DNA of 20,910 nucleotides from assembly GCA_046049705.1 (NCBI GenBank), contig JBJOQZ010000048.1:1-20910 (forward strand), read 5' to 3'. Source of the stretch: DALYDD01 sp046049705 (GTDB lineage Bacteria > Patescibacteriota > Minisyncoccia > Phycocordibacterales > CAIZLB01). The notes below the pieces were generated by a model. It made no database searches, was not told the origin of the DNA, and saw nothing but the letters and a program-made list of their open reading frames with translations. Shown in pieces: positions 8,056-17,609 of the stretch (its first letter is position 1; each line of letters opens with the position of its first letter). The translations under genes and the position numbers were made by a program.

Positions 8056-8964
8056 ATGTTCATCATCACTTATAGAAAAATATTCTACACAATCTCAGCC
8101 TTACTCATTGGTTTTTCAATCTTTGCAGTATCTTTCTGGGGACTCAATTTCGGTATCGATTTTACAGGGGGATCAATCATGGAAGTTGCATTTAAGGAAT
8201 CAGTTGATATACGTCCAACTCTAGCAAATCTTGGTCATGGTCAAGCAATCGTACGTCAAACTGAAGACAATGGTTATATGATTCGCACGCATTCTATGTC
8301 AGAAGATGAAAGACGTGCACTTGAGGCTGGTGTAGTATCTCAAGGTGGAGAAGTGCTCCGTCTCGATTCGGTTGGTCCGATTCTCGGAGAAGAATTGCAA
8401 GGTAAAGCAATTTGGTCAATTGTACTCGTGGTACTAGCGATCCTGATTTTCATCACATATGTATTTCGACATGTATCGGAACCAGTTTCATCTTGGAAAT
8501 ATGGTTTCGTGGCTATTACTGCTCTCGCACACGATGTTATTGTCCCGACCGGAGTATTTGCTTTCTTAGGTCGCAATAGAGGTTTTGAAATCGATGCACT
8601 CTTTGTAACTGCACTCTTAGTAATTCTAGGGTTCTCTATTCATGACACTATCGTAGTATTTGACCGTACTCGAGAACATCTCAAAAATGGGGAATTGAAA
8701 CAAAAGTCATTCGCACATGTTGTTGGTGGAGCGATTTCAGAGACATTTTCTCGATCAATCAATACATCGCTTACAACCATGCTCGCCTTAGTTGTACTTT
8801 GGGTATTAGGTCCGGATGCAACTAAAAACTTTGCACTTGTTATGATTATTGGAATTGCAGTGGGTACATACTCTTCAATCTTTATCGGTTCACCTCTTTT
8901 GGTTACTCTGGAGAGATTGCAAGCGAATCGCATTGTAAAGCAAAAGAATGCACGTACTAAGTAA
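8056..8964 (+). CDS. secF: Protein translocase subunit SecF
   Basis: 302 aa, normal length. It has an N-terminal helix followed by GLNFGIDFTGGSIMEV, a short extracytoplasmic domain (about 40-115), and five helices that carry SIHDTIVVFDRTREHL, the helix-4 motif with the conserved aspartate. It forms the SecDF motor with the upstream protein. It has no Shine-Dalgarno sequence and no promoter of its own in the 23-bp gap, so it is read from the secD transcript. Confidence 0.96.
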   Translation: MFIITYRKIFYTISALLIGFSIFAVSFWGLNFGIDFTGGSIMEVAFKESVDIRPTLANLGHGQAIVRQTEDNGYMIRTHSMSEDERRALEAGVVSQGGEVLRLDSVGPILGEELQGKAIWSIVLVVLAILIFITYVFRHVSEPVSSWKYGFVAITALAHDVIVPTGVFAFLGRNRGFEIDALFVTALLVILGFSIHDTIVVFDRTREHLKNGELKQKSFAHVVGGAISETFSRSINTSLTTMLALVVLWVLGPDATKNFALVMIIGIAVGTYSSIFIGSPLLVTLERLQANRIVKQKNARTK

Positions 8965-9031
8965 ATAATGTTGTTGTTCATTCGAATTGGTTTTGATTGT
9001 TGATAAAATTCTGTCTTAAATCCCTAAAAAA

Positions 9032-9051
9032 TGGTATAAATATTGTATACC
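9032..9051 (+). promoter_or_regulatory. Extended -10 promoter inside a dyad
   Basis: TGGTATAAA (9032-9040) is an extended -10 sequence (TGnTATAAA) without a clear -35. The box lies in a perfect inverted repeat, GGTATA (9033-9038) and TATACC (9046-9051), which could be an operator. The start would be near 9047, giving a leader of about 50 nt for the gene at 9097, unlike the leaderless genes. Confidence 0.5.
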
Positions 9052-9096
9052 CTTTGTCGAGGGACTTACGTAATTTTAGTAAATAAATAAATTATT

Positions 9097-9615
9097 ATGC
9101 CTGAAGAAACTAATTCACCCGTAGCTAAAGCAGTAGCCAAGCCCGTGAAGAAAGGGAAGGGAAAGAAAGCCTTTCTACTCCTTTTATCATATGTGATAGT
9201 TGCCATTATTGTATGGCAGATTCAATCACAGTTCTCAAATTCACCAGAACGACAACAAGAGCTTGCTCGGCAAGAAGTTCAGGGTGTAGTCGATCAAGTG
9301 AAAGAAATCATGATTCTTCCTGAAAATGAATTCCCTCAAATGGCAACTGTAGACAATGCTCCTGAGCTCGCAAAGACACAGGCTTTTTTTGCAGCAGTTG
9401 AAAATGGTGACAAAGTGTTAATTTATCTCCAAGATCAAAAAGCTATTATCTATCGACCTGGCACAGATAAGATTGTAAATGTTGGACCAGTTGTTGCTGA
9501 TAATAATCAATCCACCATTCAGCAAAAATCAGTGACTCCTACGGAACCAAAAGTGACCACGGTAAAAAAAGAGGATGATTCTAAGGCTATAAAAGATTCA
9601 AAAGACGAAAATTAA
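9097..9615 (+). CDS. Small single-pass membrane protein, function unknown
   Basis: 172 aa. A Lys-rich cytoplasmic N-terminus (residues 1-24, many A-K-P-V-K-K-G) is followed by one hydrophobic helix (about 25-43) and an outer domain of about 130 residues. The outer part has a short helical stretch with QSQFSNSPERQQELARQEVQ, a compact section around 75-130 with an ATVDNA...YRPGTDKIVNVGP pattern, and a charged, low-complexity tail. I do not recognise a family. Its place after secDF might hint at a role in export, but it has its own promoter and the link is weak. Confidence 0.8.
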   Translation: MPEETNSPVAKAVAKPVKKGKGKKAFLLLLSYVIVAIIVWQIQSQFSNSPERQQELARQEVQGVVDQVKEIMILPENEFPQMATVDNAPELAKTQAFFAAVENGDKVLIYLQDQKAIIYRPGTDKIVNVGPVVADNNQSTIQQKSVTPTEPKVTTVKKEDDSKAIKDSKDEN

Positions 9616-9687
9616 ATCTTGTCTTTTAAGACAGATTGTCTCTTGAAGAGTTGATTGATAAATATTCTGAAATTTTAGGAGAATATC

Positions 9688-9720
9688 ATGCTCATAAATC
9701 ATGCAATTCAATACATATAA
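9688..9720 (+). CDS. Possible 10-codon upstream ORF overlapping the next start
   Basis: ATG at 9688 to TAA at 9718-9720 encodes ten residues. It is preceded five bases upstream by AGGAGA (9677-9682), the only SD-like sequence with usable spacing in the window. It overlaps the start of the 967-aa gene (9701) in another frame. Since the 16S rRNA here lacks an anti-SD, this may be chance. Confidence 0.2.
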   Translation: MLINHAIQYI

Positions 9721-12604
9721 AAATCTGATATACAAATTCTTTACATTCAGTAGCTTACTCACTGCGGCAGTCTTTGGTGTGTACCAGATCGGATATGCTG
9801 CAGCTCCGACAACTGCAATCGGTTTCCAAGGCCAACTCTTGAATTCTGGAAACCCTGTTAATACTTCAGTTAGTGCAACATTTCGTTTTTATGATGCGCT
9901 GACTGGCGGGGTGGCCCAAGGTTCTTTGATAAATAAGACGGTATCTGTTTCAAATGGTTATTTCGGGACCCAATTTACAGAATCAGATATCGCAGGTATT
10001 GATTTTAATCAATCACTTTGGCTTGAGGTGGTCATAGAAGGCAACACACTTACACCTCGGTCTCCGATCAACTCGGTGCCGTTCTCAAATAAATCTTTTG
10101 GCACTTTTGCATATACCACTGCTCCTACAGTTGGGCCTAGTGGCTCTTTATATTTTGACACTACCGCCAATCTACTTAAGGTCTCAAATGGGACAAGTTG
10201 GATCGATGTCTCGACTTCTACACTAAGTGGGTGGACTGCCAATGGAACTCATATATACAACAACAATAGCGGCAATATAGGCATTGGCACCACAACACCT
10301 AGCTCTAAGTTGAGTATAGGAGGAGATGTCAATCTTACGGGCGCACTCCGCGTCTCAGGTAGTGCTGGTACCTCTGGCCAACTCCTACAATCTACTGGAT
10401 CAGGGCTTTCTTGGGTTTCTACATCTACACTGGGTCTTGTGCAACAGAGCCAATTGGCGAATTACTTAACACTTGCTGCTTGGAACTCCACGACCACCGA
10501 TGCGCTTACTGAAGGATCGACTCGATTATATTTTAATAATCAACGAGCACGAGAATCAATTTCTTCTAGCGTATTAGGACTAACCTATAGCAGCTCAACC
10601 GGTGTGCTCTCACTCACTTCTGGGTACAACATTCCACTTTCTGCCTCAACTACTGCGTGGAATGACTTCTATCAAACGCCATCAACACGTATTACTGCTG
10701 GTACAAATCTAGGATGGACTGGAAATACACTGCACTTTACGGGAACATCTTCACCTTGGGGGGTAAGTGGTTCACATCTTTACTATAGTACTGGCAATGT
10801 AGGAATTGGTACGCAAACCCCTAGTAATGCATTTCATATAGCATCTTCTTCAGGGTCAATTTCTGGTCTCCGACTAGGAATCACTTCAAGTACCGTTTCT
10901 GGAACATCAACAAGTAAAGTGTTGACTGTAAATAGCGCAGGTGATGTCCAATTAGCAACTGTACCAGGGACAGAAAATATCGTTGATTTCTCCGTAAACA
11001 CAGACCCTAATACTGTGGGGACAACTTTCAACCCAAACTTACCTGCTGATCAAGATATTATTTATGTTTCGACTATAGACAATAGTTCATGGAAATGGAA
11101 TGGGTCTGCATATGTTGCGTATACCCCTGTCACTACCACGTGGTTGCAAGGTGGAAACACGTTATCTACCGTGAGATTGTTTGGTACAAAATCGAACCAT
11201 GATTTACCTTTTATGACCAACAATACCGAAAGATTGAGGATTGCCGCTTCTGGGAATGTTGGTATTGGTACATCTACGCCTACGCATAAGCTCACTATTG
11301 GTGGTACGACTGGAAATACCTTATACATAGACTCAGGTGCAGGCCGATTTGGATCAATTGCAACAGGGAACACAGATGGTGTTTTAACTTTCACTTCAGG
11401 AACTGATGACAGTGCCACGACATCTGCCTTTACCTTGAACGCGAGGGGTTTTAATAATACAAGTCTCACTAATCGAAACCTTTTTAATGTGCAAAACAAT
11501 GGTGTTAATCATCTCACGGTACGCGCAAATGGCAATGTTGGTATAGGTACTACTACCTCTAGCTATCGTCTTGATGTAAATGGAATAATCAGAGGGCAGA
11601 CCGCTCTATATGTAGGTATAACAACAGGAAACGAAGGTGGGGATGATAACTTAATTAAACCCGCTTCAAACAGTGCGTTTCTTAACATTAAAGGTGGTGC
11701 TGGTAATGCAAAGATAACAGTGGGAAATGATTTGCTAAATATTGTATCTGGAAACTCAATTCTCCGGTTCAATACAGATGCCTCCGGTGTTTCTATGGGT
11801 ACAACAAGAATGGTAATTTTAAACACAACAGGTAATGTAGGTATCGGAACCACAACCCCATCTCAAAAACTTGTTGTAGTTGGCAATGCTCAATTCACAG
11901 GAGTGGGTAGTGGGGCATATGCATCAGATCTAAACCTCACTGCAGATGGCACACTTACCACATCAGCATCCGATATACGGTTGAAAGAAAATATCCTTGA
12001 GCTCGGTTCTTCAACATTATCAAAACTTCTCTCACTTAAAACATATACATTTAATTGGAAGAGTGATTCAACAGGTCGACTTGATATTGGTATGATTGCC
12101 CAAGAGGTTGAGTCTATTTTCCCTGAAATTGTATTTACAAATCCAGTCGATGGATACAAAGGTATCAACTATTCTCGATTATCCACACTTCTCTTGAGAG
12201 GTATGCAGGAGCAGCAGGTACGTATAGATAAGCTCGAACAGTACGCAACATTTATCAAGACTAAAGAAGTGCTTACGGAAAAATTGTGTCTTGGGGATGA
12301 GGCGGATAGTGTATGTATAAATAAGAGTCAATTGCGACAATTGCTTATGCAACAAACTATGTCTGTACAAGGATCAACCTCAGTAGGGGGTTCAGGTTCA
12401 TCACCAACAGAGACTGAATCGACAAATAGTTCACCTGAGACTGATGGCACTGGTGTGAATGGTGATAATGTCATTAACGATACACAAGAAAATGACACCA
12501 GTACAGATAATGCAGATCAAACAACAGAAACAGAGGGTGATACAGGTTCTGCCAATGAGTCAGTTGATTCTGTTTATCAGACGATATCAACACCAACACC
12601 ATAG
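9701..12604 (+). CDS. Large secreted surface protein with S74 intramolecular chaperone
   Basis: 967 aa. A signal peptide (about 1-34, ending in GYAA) is followed by a domain starting IGFQGQLLNSGNPV, a beta-rich head found in many CPR surface proteins (also in the gene at 20087). Then come five spaced copies of a G-N-x-G-I-G-T motif (coding 10271, 10793, 11252, 11531 and 11831), each starting a beta-helix or trimeric-fibre-like unit. Near the end is a peptidase S74 domain, SDIRLKENI at 757-765, with the Ser757/Lys762 pair in the same spacing as the catalytic Ser/Lys of endosialidase chaperones, then GMIAQEVESIFPE and a coiled coil (about 830-850). This domain normally helps a trimer fold and then cuts itself off. 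The last ~75 residues are Ser/Thr/Asp-rich. Probably an adhesin-like fibre. The function is inferred from architecture. Confidence 0.88.
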   Translation: MQFNTYKNLIYKFFTFSSLLTAAVFGVYQIGYAAAPTTAIGFQGQLLNSGNPVNTSVSATFRFYDALTGGVAQGSLINKTVSVSNGYFGTQFTESDIAGIDFNQSLWLEVVIEGNTLTPRSPINSVPFSNKSFGTFAYTTAPTVGPSGSLYFDTTANLLKVSNGTSWIDVSTSTLSGWTANGTHIYNNNSGNIGIGTTTPSSKLSIGGDVNLTGALRVSGSAGTSGQLLQSTGSGLSWVSTSTLGLVQQSQLANYLTLAAWNSTTTDALTEGSTRLYFNNQRARESISSSVLGLTYSSSTGVLSLTSGYNIPLSASTTAWNDFYQTPSTRITAGTNLGWTGNTLHFTGTSSPWGVSGSHLYYSTGNVGIGTQTPSNAFHIASSSGSISGLRLGITSSTVSGTSTSKVLTVNSAGDVQLATVPGTENIVDFSVNTDPNTVGTTFNPNLPADQDIIYVSTIDNSSWKWNGSAYVAYTPVTTTWLQGGNTLSTVRLFGTKSNHDLPFMTNNTERLRIAASGNVGIGTSTPTHKLTIGGTTGNTLYIDSGAGRFGSIATGNTDGVLTFTSGTDDSATTSAFTLNARGFNNTSLTNRNLFNVQNNGVNHLTVRANGNVGIGTTTSSYRLDVNGIIRGQTALYVGITTGNEGGDDNLIKPASNSAFLNIKGGAGNAKITVGNDLLNIVSGNSILRFNTDASGVSMGTTRMVILNTTGNVGIGTTTPSQKLVVVGNAQFTGVGSGAYASDLNLTADGTLTTSASDIRLKENILELGSSTLSKLLSLKTYTFNWKSDSTGRLDIGMIAQEVESIFPEIVFTNPVDGYKGINYSRLSTLLLRGMQEQQVRIDKLEQYATFIKTKEVLTEKLCLGDEADSVCINKSQLRQLLMQQTMSVQGSTSVGGSGSSPTETESTNSSPETDGTGVNGDNVINDTQENDTSTDNADQTTETEGDTGSANESVDSVYQTISTPTP

Positions 12605-12607
12605 TTT

Positions 12608-13681
12608 ATGATTAGACAGATTAGATTTTTCAATAGAAAAAAGAAAGAACCACGAAGTGGTGGTGTCATATATATGTATGCTTCAAAGCTACATATTTTT
12701 GTACAAAATCGCATATACAAATTTTTGCTTTTATCCATAATCTTTTTTGGTGCACTAAGTATGGTTCATATCGTATATGCCCAATCTACTATGTCTGGTG
12801 GCGGGTATGCTCTCGACGGCTCGATGACAGTTTTTACTACTAGCGCAAATGGCACAACGAGCGGTTACTCTGTTGCAAATACTGGAGATCCTATCTCTAC
12901 TCAAAATAGTACAGGAGGAATCTATACACTTTCTCCGTCTCCATTTGATATTCCGCCAAAACCTCAAGTGCCAACAAGTAATATAGGTATGACTAGTGGC
13001 GGTTTTACACAGATACAAGGTACAGTTTTTGCTTCACATCCAAGTGGTACAACTAGTATTTCTGACTTTGACATTTACAAAAATCGGTACCTACAGGGAC
13101 TTACTAAACACAATCGACCAAGCGAGCTTTTTAATACAAAGTTGGATACAGGTCTCGAATGGTCAGATACAGGGACATTGGTCCAAATAGATCAAAATGG
13201 ATCTACTGCCCAGGCGCAGTCTAAGTCCCAACTTTATCCAGGAGACTTATCAAGAAATGATAATGTCAGGATTAGGGAATATCAAACAGTTACTGCCGAG
13301 CAAAAAAAGATGATATATCTTGCATTGTTTCTTTTTGCCTTTGCACGATTATTTAAAAAGAAGAAAGAAAGTGTGATACATAGACATGGAGATGGGTTTA
13401 TTGAGAGGGATTTGCATCAGTATATCGTGTCTCGATACCCTGGTACACTATTTGTTGATTATATTGTTGTTTTGCACAAGAATACGCCTCTCTCGACTGT
13501 TGGACATGGTGTTAGAAATGTGAAAGATTTTACAGGGATTCTCGGATTCTTTATTAGTAATATAGTGGTCACAATACTATCTCTATGTGCGATTGTGCTG
13601 ACGTATCAGGTTAGCTTTGTTCTAAGCCTTATTTTTAGCCTTATTTTTGCTATTCGTGTATTCATATGGTATAAGCTTTAA
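12608..13681 (+). CDS. Secreted or membrane protein with two C-terminal helices, function unknown
   Basis: 357 aa, starting 4 bp after the previous stop, so the two are likely cotranscribed. A basic N-terminus precedes a hydrophobic signal segment (about 38-57, ending near VYAQ). An in-frame ATG at 12674 (residue 23) is an alternative start. The next ~55 residues, SGGGYALDG...GYSVANTGDP...YTLSP, resemble the short SxxYxL motifs at the N-terminus of the protein at 17610. The middle is Gln/Asp/Ser-rich. A hydrophobic stretch at about 234-247 and a strong pair at about 305-356 place the C-terminus in the membrane. No family recognised. It might anchor or assist the large fibre encoded before it; that is a guess from position. 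Confidence 0.75.
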   Translation: MIRQIRFFNRKKKEPRSGGVIYMYASKLHIFVQNRIYKFLLLSIIFFGALSMVHIVYAQSTMSGGGYALDGSMTVFTTSANGTTSGYSVANTGDPISTQNSTGGIYTLSPSPFDIPPKPQVPTSNIGMTSGGFTQIQGTVFASHPSGTTSISDFDIYKNRYLQGLTKHNRPSELFNTKLDTGLEWSDTGTLVQIDQNGSTAQAQSKSQLYPGDLSRNDNVRIREYQTVTAEQKKMIYLALFLFAFARLFKKKKESVIHRHGDGFIERDLHQYIVSRYPGTLFVDYIVVLHKNTPLSTVGHGVRNVKDFTGILGFFISNIVVTILSLCAIVLTYQVSFVLSLIFSLIFAIRVFIWYKL

Positions 13682-13697
13682 AAGAGTACTCCTCGAG

Positions 13698-13725
13698 TTG
13701 ACAACCTCTCTTCGTTGCGTATAAT
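13698..13725 (+). promoter_or_regulatory. Strong promoter of the 16S rRNA gene
   Basis: A perfect TTGACA (13698-13703), 16 bp, and a perfect TATAAT (13720-13725), starting 17 bp after the upstream stop codon. It is the only promoter in the window with both boxes at consensus, as expected for rRNA. The start would be near 13732. Confidence 0.88.
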
Positions 13726-13731
13726 AGCCAT

Positions 13732-14030
13732 TACACCTTGAAAGGGGTGTTTTAAGTTAGCTGAAAGGCAACTTGAGCCGCTTCTAAAAAAGCTCTCAAA
13801 ACCTTATCTGCGTTGACATTTAAATAGAGATAGACAGCATTGGATATACATAAAATTTTGAAGCAATTCACAATTCTATTTATGATCCAGTGCAGCATCA
13901 AAATATATACATTCACATGTCATGATTGACTGGCTTCGTCCAGGGTCATGACGCAAATCATTCTTTTGTTTTTGTTCTGTTTGAGTTTTTCGGGTTATGT
14001 TAGGCTGACGCAAGTCAAAATATCATAACT
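13732..14030 (+). other. 16S rRNA leader with a series of hairpins
   Basis: A 348-bp stretch without a gene (13682-14030). After the promoter it holds a hairpin at the transcript's 5' end (ACACC 13733-13737 with GGTGT 13746-13750, followed by four T). A second hairpin, GTCATGA 13919-13925 with TCATGAC 13946-13952, has an inner CTGG/CCAG stem. Next comes the 5' strand of the processing stem (13953-13984). The last hairpin, 13994-13999 with 14024-14029, contains TGAC-GCAA-GTCA, a GNRA tetraloop. I see no box A and no tRNA. Confidence 0.65.
13953..13984 (+). other. 5' strand of the pre-16S processing stem
   Basis: TTTTTGTTCTGTTTGA (13969-13984) is perfectly complementary to 15700-15715 behind the 16S gene, and GCAAATCA (13953-13960) to TGATTTGC (15724-15731). 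The two helices enclose the whole 16S rRNA, which is the usual RNase III substrate arrangement. Confidence 0.8.
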
Positions 14031-15528
<1,498 letters not shown>

Positions 15529-15699
15529 AAAACTCGAAATACGTGCTCGCAAATAGCACAGTATTCCTTAATACGGTTGATCGTGTATAGATGTTAGTCC
15601 TACATTGGGATTAACATCTCTACACAAGGTATCTTGGCACCTAGAAGCCACGAGGATGTTGACACCTCACGTCATGGACACTTTGGAAAGACAGAGAAT

Positions 15700-15731
15700 T
15701 CAAACAGAACAAAAATAATAGTGTGATTTGC
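15700..15731 (+). other. 3' strand of the pre-16S processing stem
   Basis: 15700-15715 pairs with 13969-13984 (16 bp) and 15724-15731 pairs with 13953-13960 (8 bp), with small unpaired bulges between. It closes a loop that contains the entire 16S rRNA. Confidence 0.8.
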
Positions 15732-15825
15732 TTCTCGTTGAATGTTTTATTTTGATGCTTGCTGAAAAAGGACAACGACATACTTAGATTGGTATGCCTT
15801 TCTGGATTAGTTATCCCCATTTTTC

Positions 15826-15858
15826 CAAAACATAGACTGTGTTTTGTAAAGTTTTTTT
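15826..15858 (+). terminator. Probable terminator of the 16S transcript
   Basis: CAAAACA (15826-15832) and TGTTTTG (15840-15846) form a perfect 7-bp stem with a 7-base loop, followed by TAAAG and seven T residues (15852-15858). The stem is A/T-rich and the T run is 5 bases away, so strength is doubtful. Confidence 0.5.
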
Positions 15859-15859
15859 G

Positions 15860-15888
15860 TATACTATATTAATCCTCGAAGGGAGGAT
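15860..15888 (+). promoter_or_regulatory. -10 region and 5' hairpin of the WxL-like gene
   Basis: TATACT (15860-15865) and TATATT (15865-15870) are candidate -10 boxes. They are followed by the hairpin ATCCTC (15872-15877) with GAGGAT (15883-15888), which would sit at the transcript's 5' end. The GGGAGG in the stem lies 34 bases before the ATG at 15921, too far to be a ribosome site. A second -10-like TAAAAT lies at 15910-15915. Confidence 0.35.
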
Positions 15889-15920
15889 GATCATCTAGTA
15901 CTAATTCTTTAAAATCAGAA

Positions 15921-16568
15921 ATGAAATATCTCAAAAAAAGTTTTGCTCTTTCGGTAATTTTTACCATTCTCGCCATGGTTGTTTATTCATCATATGAACC
16001 TACATTTGTAGATGCACAATCAGCGAATGATACTGTAGTGGTTACATTAAACGTAACTGCGGGTATCTCTATTACTAGTCCTACAGACATCACTATGAGT
16101 ACATCTCTTGGTGTCGCTCAAAATTCAGCTATTGGTACAACTACTTGGAACGTTAAGACAAATGCTGCTGGTGGATATACACTTGCAGTAAACTCAACTG
16201 GTACACCTGCCATGATTCAGTCTGGAGGCACACCGTTTATCAATGATCTTCAAACAGGGTCACCAAGTCCATGGACCGCTACTTCAGGTGCAGCATACTT
16301 TGGGTATTCAGGATATGGTACTGATGTTTCAACAGGAACATGGGGTACAGGATCAGCTTGTAGTGGTGCAGGTGGACCACATGCAACTTCTACTACGCTC
16401 CGATACAAAGGGTTTACTACATCTCCTGTAACAATTGCATCTCGTGCTGCTACAACTACTCCAACAGGAGTCGACAGTACAGTTTGTTTCGCAGTAGAAC
16501 AAGCAGGCGTATATGTACCTTCTGGAACATACCGAGCTACTATAGTTGCAACAGCGACAGCTCTATAG
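15921..16568 (+). CDS. Secreted WxL-like surface protein
   Basis: 215 aa. A signal peptide (about 1-33, ending near FVDAQS) is followed by one beta-rich domain. The domain opens with VVVTLNVTAGISITSPTDI, has TTWNVKTNAAGGYTLAVNS at about 74-92, a Gly/Ser/Thr-rich loop region with two Cys, and ends in GTYRATIVATATAL. The Trp-x-Val followed by GYTL, together with the closing Y-x-A-x-I-x-x-T-A-T, resembles WxL domains of Gram-positive surface proteins, although the second Trp is not kept. It aligns over its length with the C-terminal part of the protein at 17610. WxL proteins bind peptidoglycan non-covalently; that role here is inferred. The next gene encodes a DUF916-like protein, the usual partner. 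Confidence 0.75.
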   Translation: MKYLKKSFALSVIFTILAMVVYSSYEPTFVDAQSANDTVVVTLNVTAGISITSPTDITMSTSLGVAQNSAIGTTTWNVKTNAAGGYTLAVNSTGTPAMIQSGGTPFINDLQTGSPSPWTATSGAAYFGYSGYGTDVSTGTWGTGSACSGAGGPHATSTTLRYKGFTTSPVTIASRAATTTPTGVDSTVCFAVEQAGVYVPSGTYRATIVATATAL

Positions 16569-16628
16569 TACCCTATCTTTGAGGTTGGGTCATGGATTTT
16601 GGTCACTTTCCCTTCATAAATCTAAATC

Positions 16629-17585
16629 ATGAATTTTATCAATAGGATTATAGTTATATTCATAATAGCGCTTAGCGTACTTTCTCCTATTGAGGTCGCT
16701 TTTGCAGCACGTATTTCTGATCTCAATGTAGATAATAGAAACGACTTCGTACTCGAGCCTGGAAAGATTGAAATATTTATCAATCCAGGGGAGACTACTA
16801 CACGAAATATCTCTGTCATCAATAGAATCAATAGAAAAGTTGATTTCAAAGTTGAAACAGAAGATTTTATCGGATCTGACAATGTTAATACTCCGGTAAT
16901 ACTACTTGGTAGTGAAAAGAGTCCTTATTCATTCAAGGATAATCTTATACCTGAGTCAGACAGCTTTGATCTAAAATTCGGGCAAAAAATTGAATTACCA
17001 ATTACGATTACTGCACCTGAAAATGCACAACCAGGAGGGTATTATTCATCTGTAATTGTATCGAGTTTGCCTGCTACTGGTGATGATGAATCTAGTGCTG
17101 GTGCAAAAATTGTCTCACGAGTTGCTGTACTTTTCTTCGTTCGTGTAAATGGTCCAGTGAATCAACAAGGACAACTTGATGACTTCAGAATCGAAGGAGG
17201 GGATTCATTCATGCAGAAAGGTCCTGTAAATTTCGAAATCTTATTTAAAAATGAAGGAACAGTTCACTTGGTGCCATATGGTATGGTGCGGATTAAAAAT
17301 ATATTTGGTAAAGAAGTAGGGAAGGTTCCTGTGGATGCATATTTCTCTCTCCCAGAATCTTTAAGATATCGACAAGTAACTTGGGCTCAAGAGCGCTTGC
17401 TCGGTAGATATACAGCTGAACTAACTCTCAATAGAGGATACGAAGGTAAGGAAGATATTTCAAAAATATCATTTTGGGTTATCCCTTGGACATATATCGT
17501 AGCAGTACTTATTGTTATCTTTATAATCACCTTGCTTTGGAAGTTTGTGACAAGTAAGTTTGAGTTCAAGCGTAAAGCTGATTAA
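16629..17585 (+). CDS. Membrane-anchored DUF916-like protein, probable partner of WxL-like proteins
   Basis: 318 aa. A signal peptide (about 1-26, ending FAA) precedes an outer region of about 255 residues, then a membrane helix (about 286-308) and a short basic tail (KFEFKRKAD). The first half, VLEPGKIEIFINPGETTTRN, then ISVINRINRKVDFKVETEDF and APENAQPGGYYSSVIVSS, follows the pattern of DUF916 (WxL-interacting protein) Ig-like domains. The second half resembles the DUF3324-type domain seen after it. In Firmicutes such a protein forms a complex with WxL proteins. It lies between two WxL-like genes, 60 and 24 bp away, which supports the assignment. Identity cannot be proven by eye. A -10-like CATAAA lies eight bases before the ATG. 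Confidence 0.75.
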   Translation: MNFINRIIVIFIIALSVLSPIEVAFAARISDLNVDNRNDFVLEPGKIEIFINPGETTTRNISVINRINRKVDFKVETEDFIGSDNVNTPVILLGSEKSPYSFKDNLIPESDSFDLKFGQKIELPITITAPENAQPGGYYSSVIVSSLPATGDDESSAGAKIVSRVAVLFFVRVNGPVNQQGQLDDFRIEGGDSFMQKGPVNFEILFKNEGTVHLVPYGMVRIKNIFGKEVGKVPVDAYFSLPESLRYRQVTWAQERLLGRYTAELTLNRGYEGKEDISKISFWVIPWTYIVAVLIVIFIITLLWKFVTSKFEFKRKAD

Positions 17586-17609
17586 TAGTTAATTTACATA
17601 TTTTCGCCA

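Larger units (their letters stand above)
15529..15920 (+). other. 16S trailer and spacer
   Basis: A 392-bp stretch without a gene. It holds a hairpin GTGC/GCAC at about 15543-15559, a long imperfect hairpin at about 15584-15626 (AGATGTTA with TAACATCT), the 3' strand of the processing stem (15700-15731), a probable terminator (15826-15858), and the promoter region and 5' hairpin of the next gene. No tRNA cloverleaf, intron core or CCTCC sequence was found in 15515-15720. Confidence 0.6.

Noticed and set aside
10271..11872. CRISPR-like regular repeats
   Set aside because: The repeats are coding (G-N-V-G-I-G-T units), unevenly spaced and diverged in DNA, within one reading frame.
9701..12604. 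Phage tail fibre from a prophage, suggested by the S74 domain
   Set aside because: It has a signal peptide, the neighbours are cellular or exported proteins, and no phage structural, lysis or integrase gene is present.
15529..15700. tRNA genes in the spacer after 16S
   Set aside because: Hairpins are present but no GTTCRANNC T-arm or matching acceptor stem.
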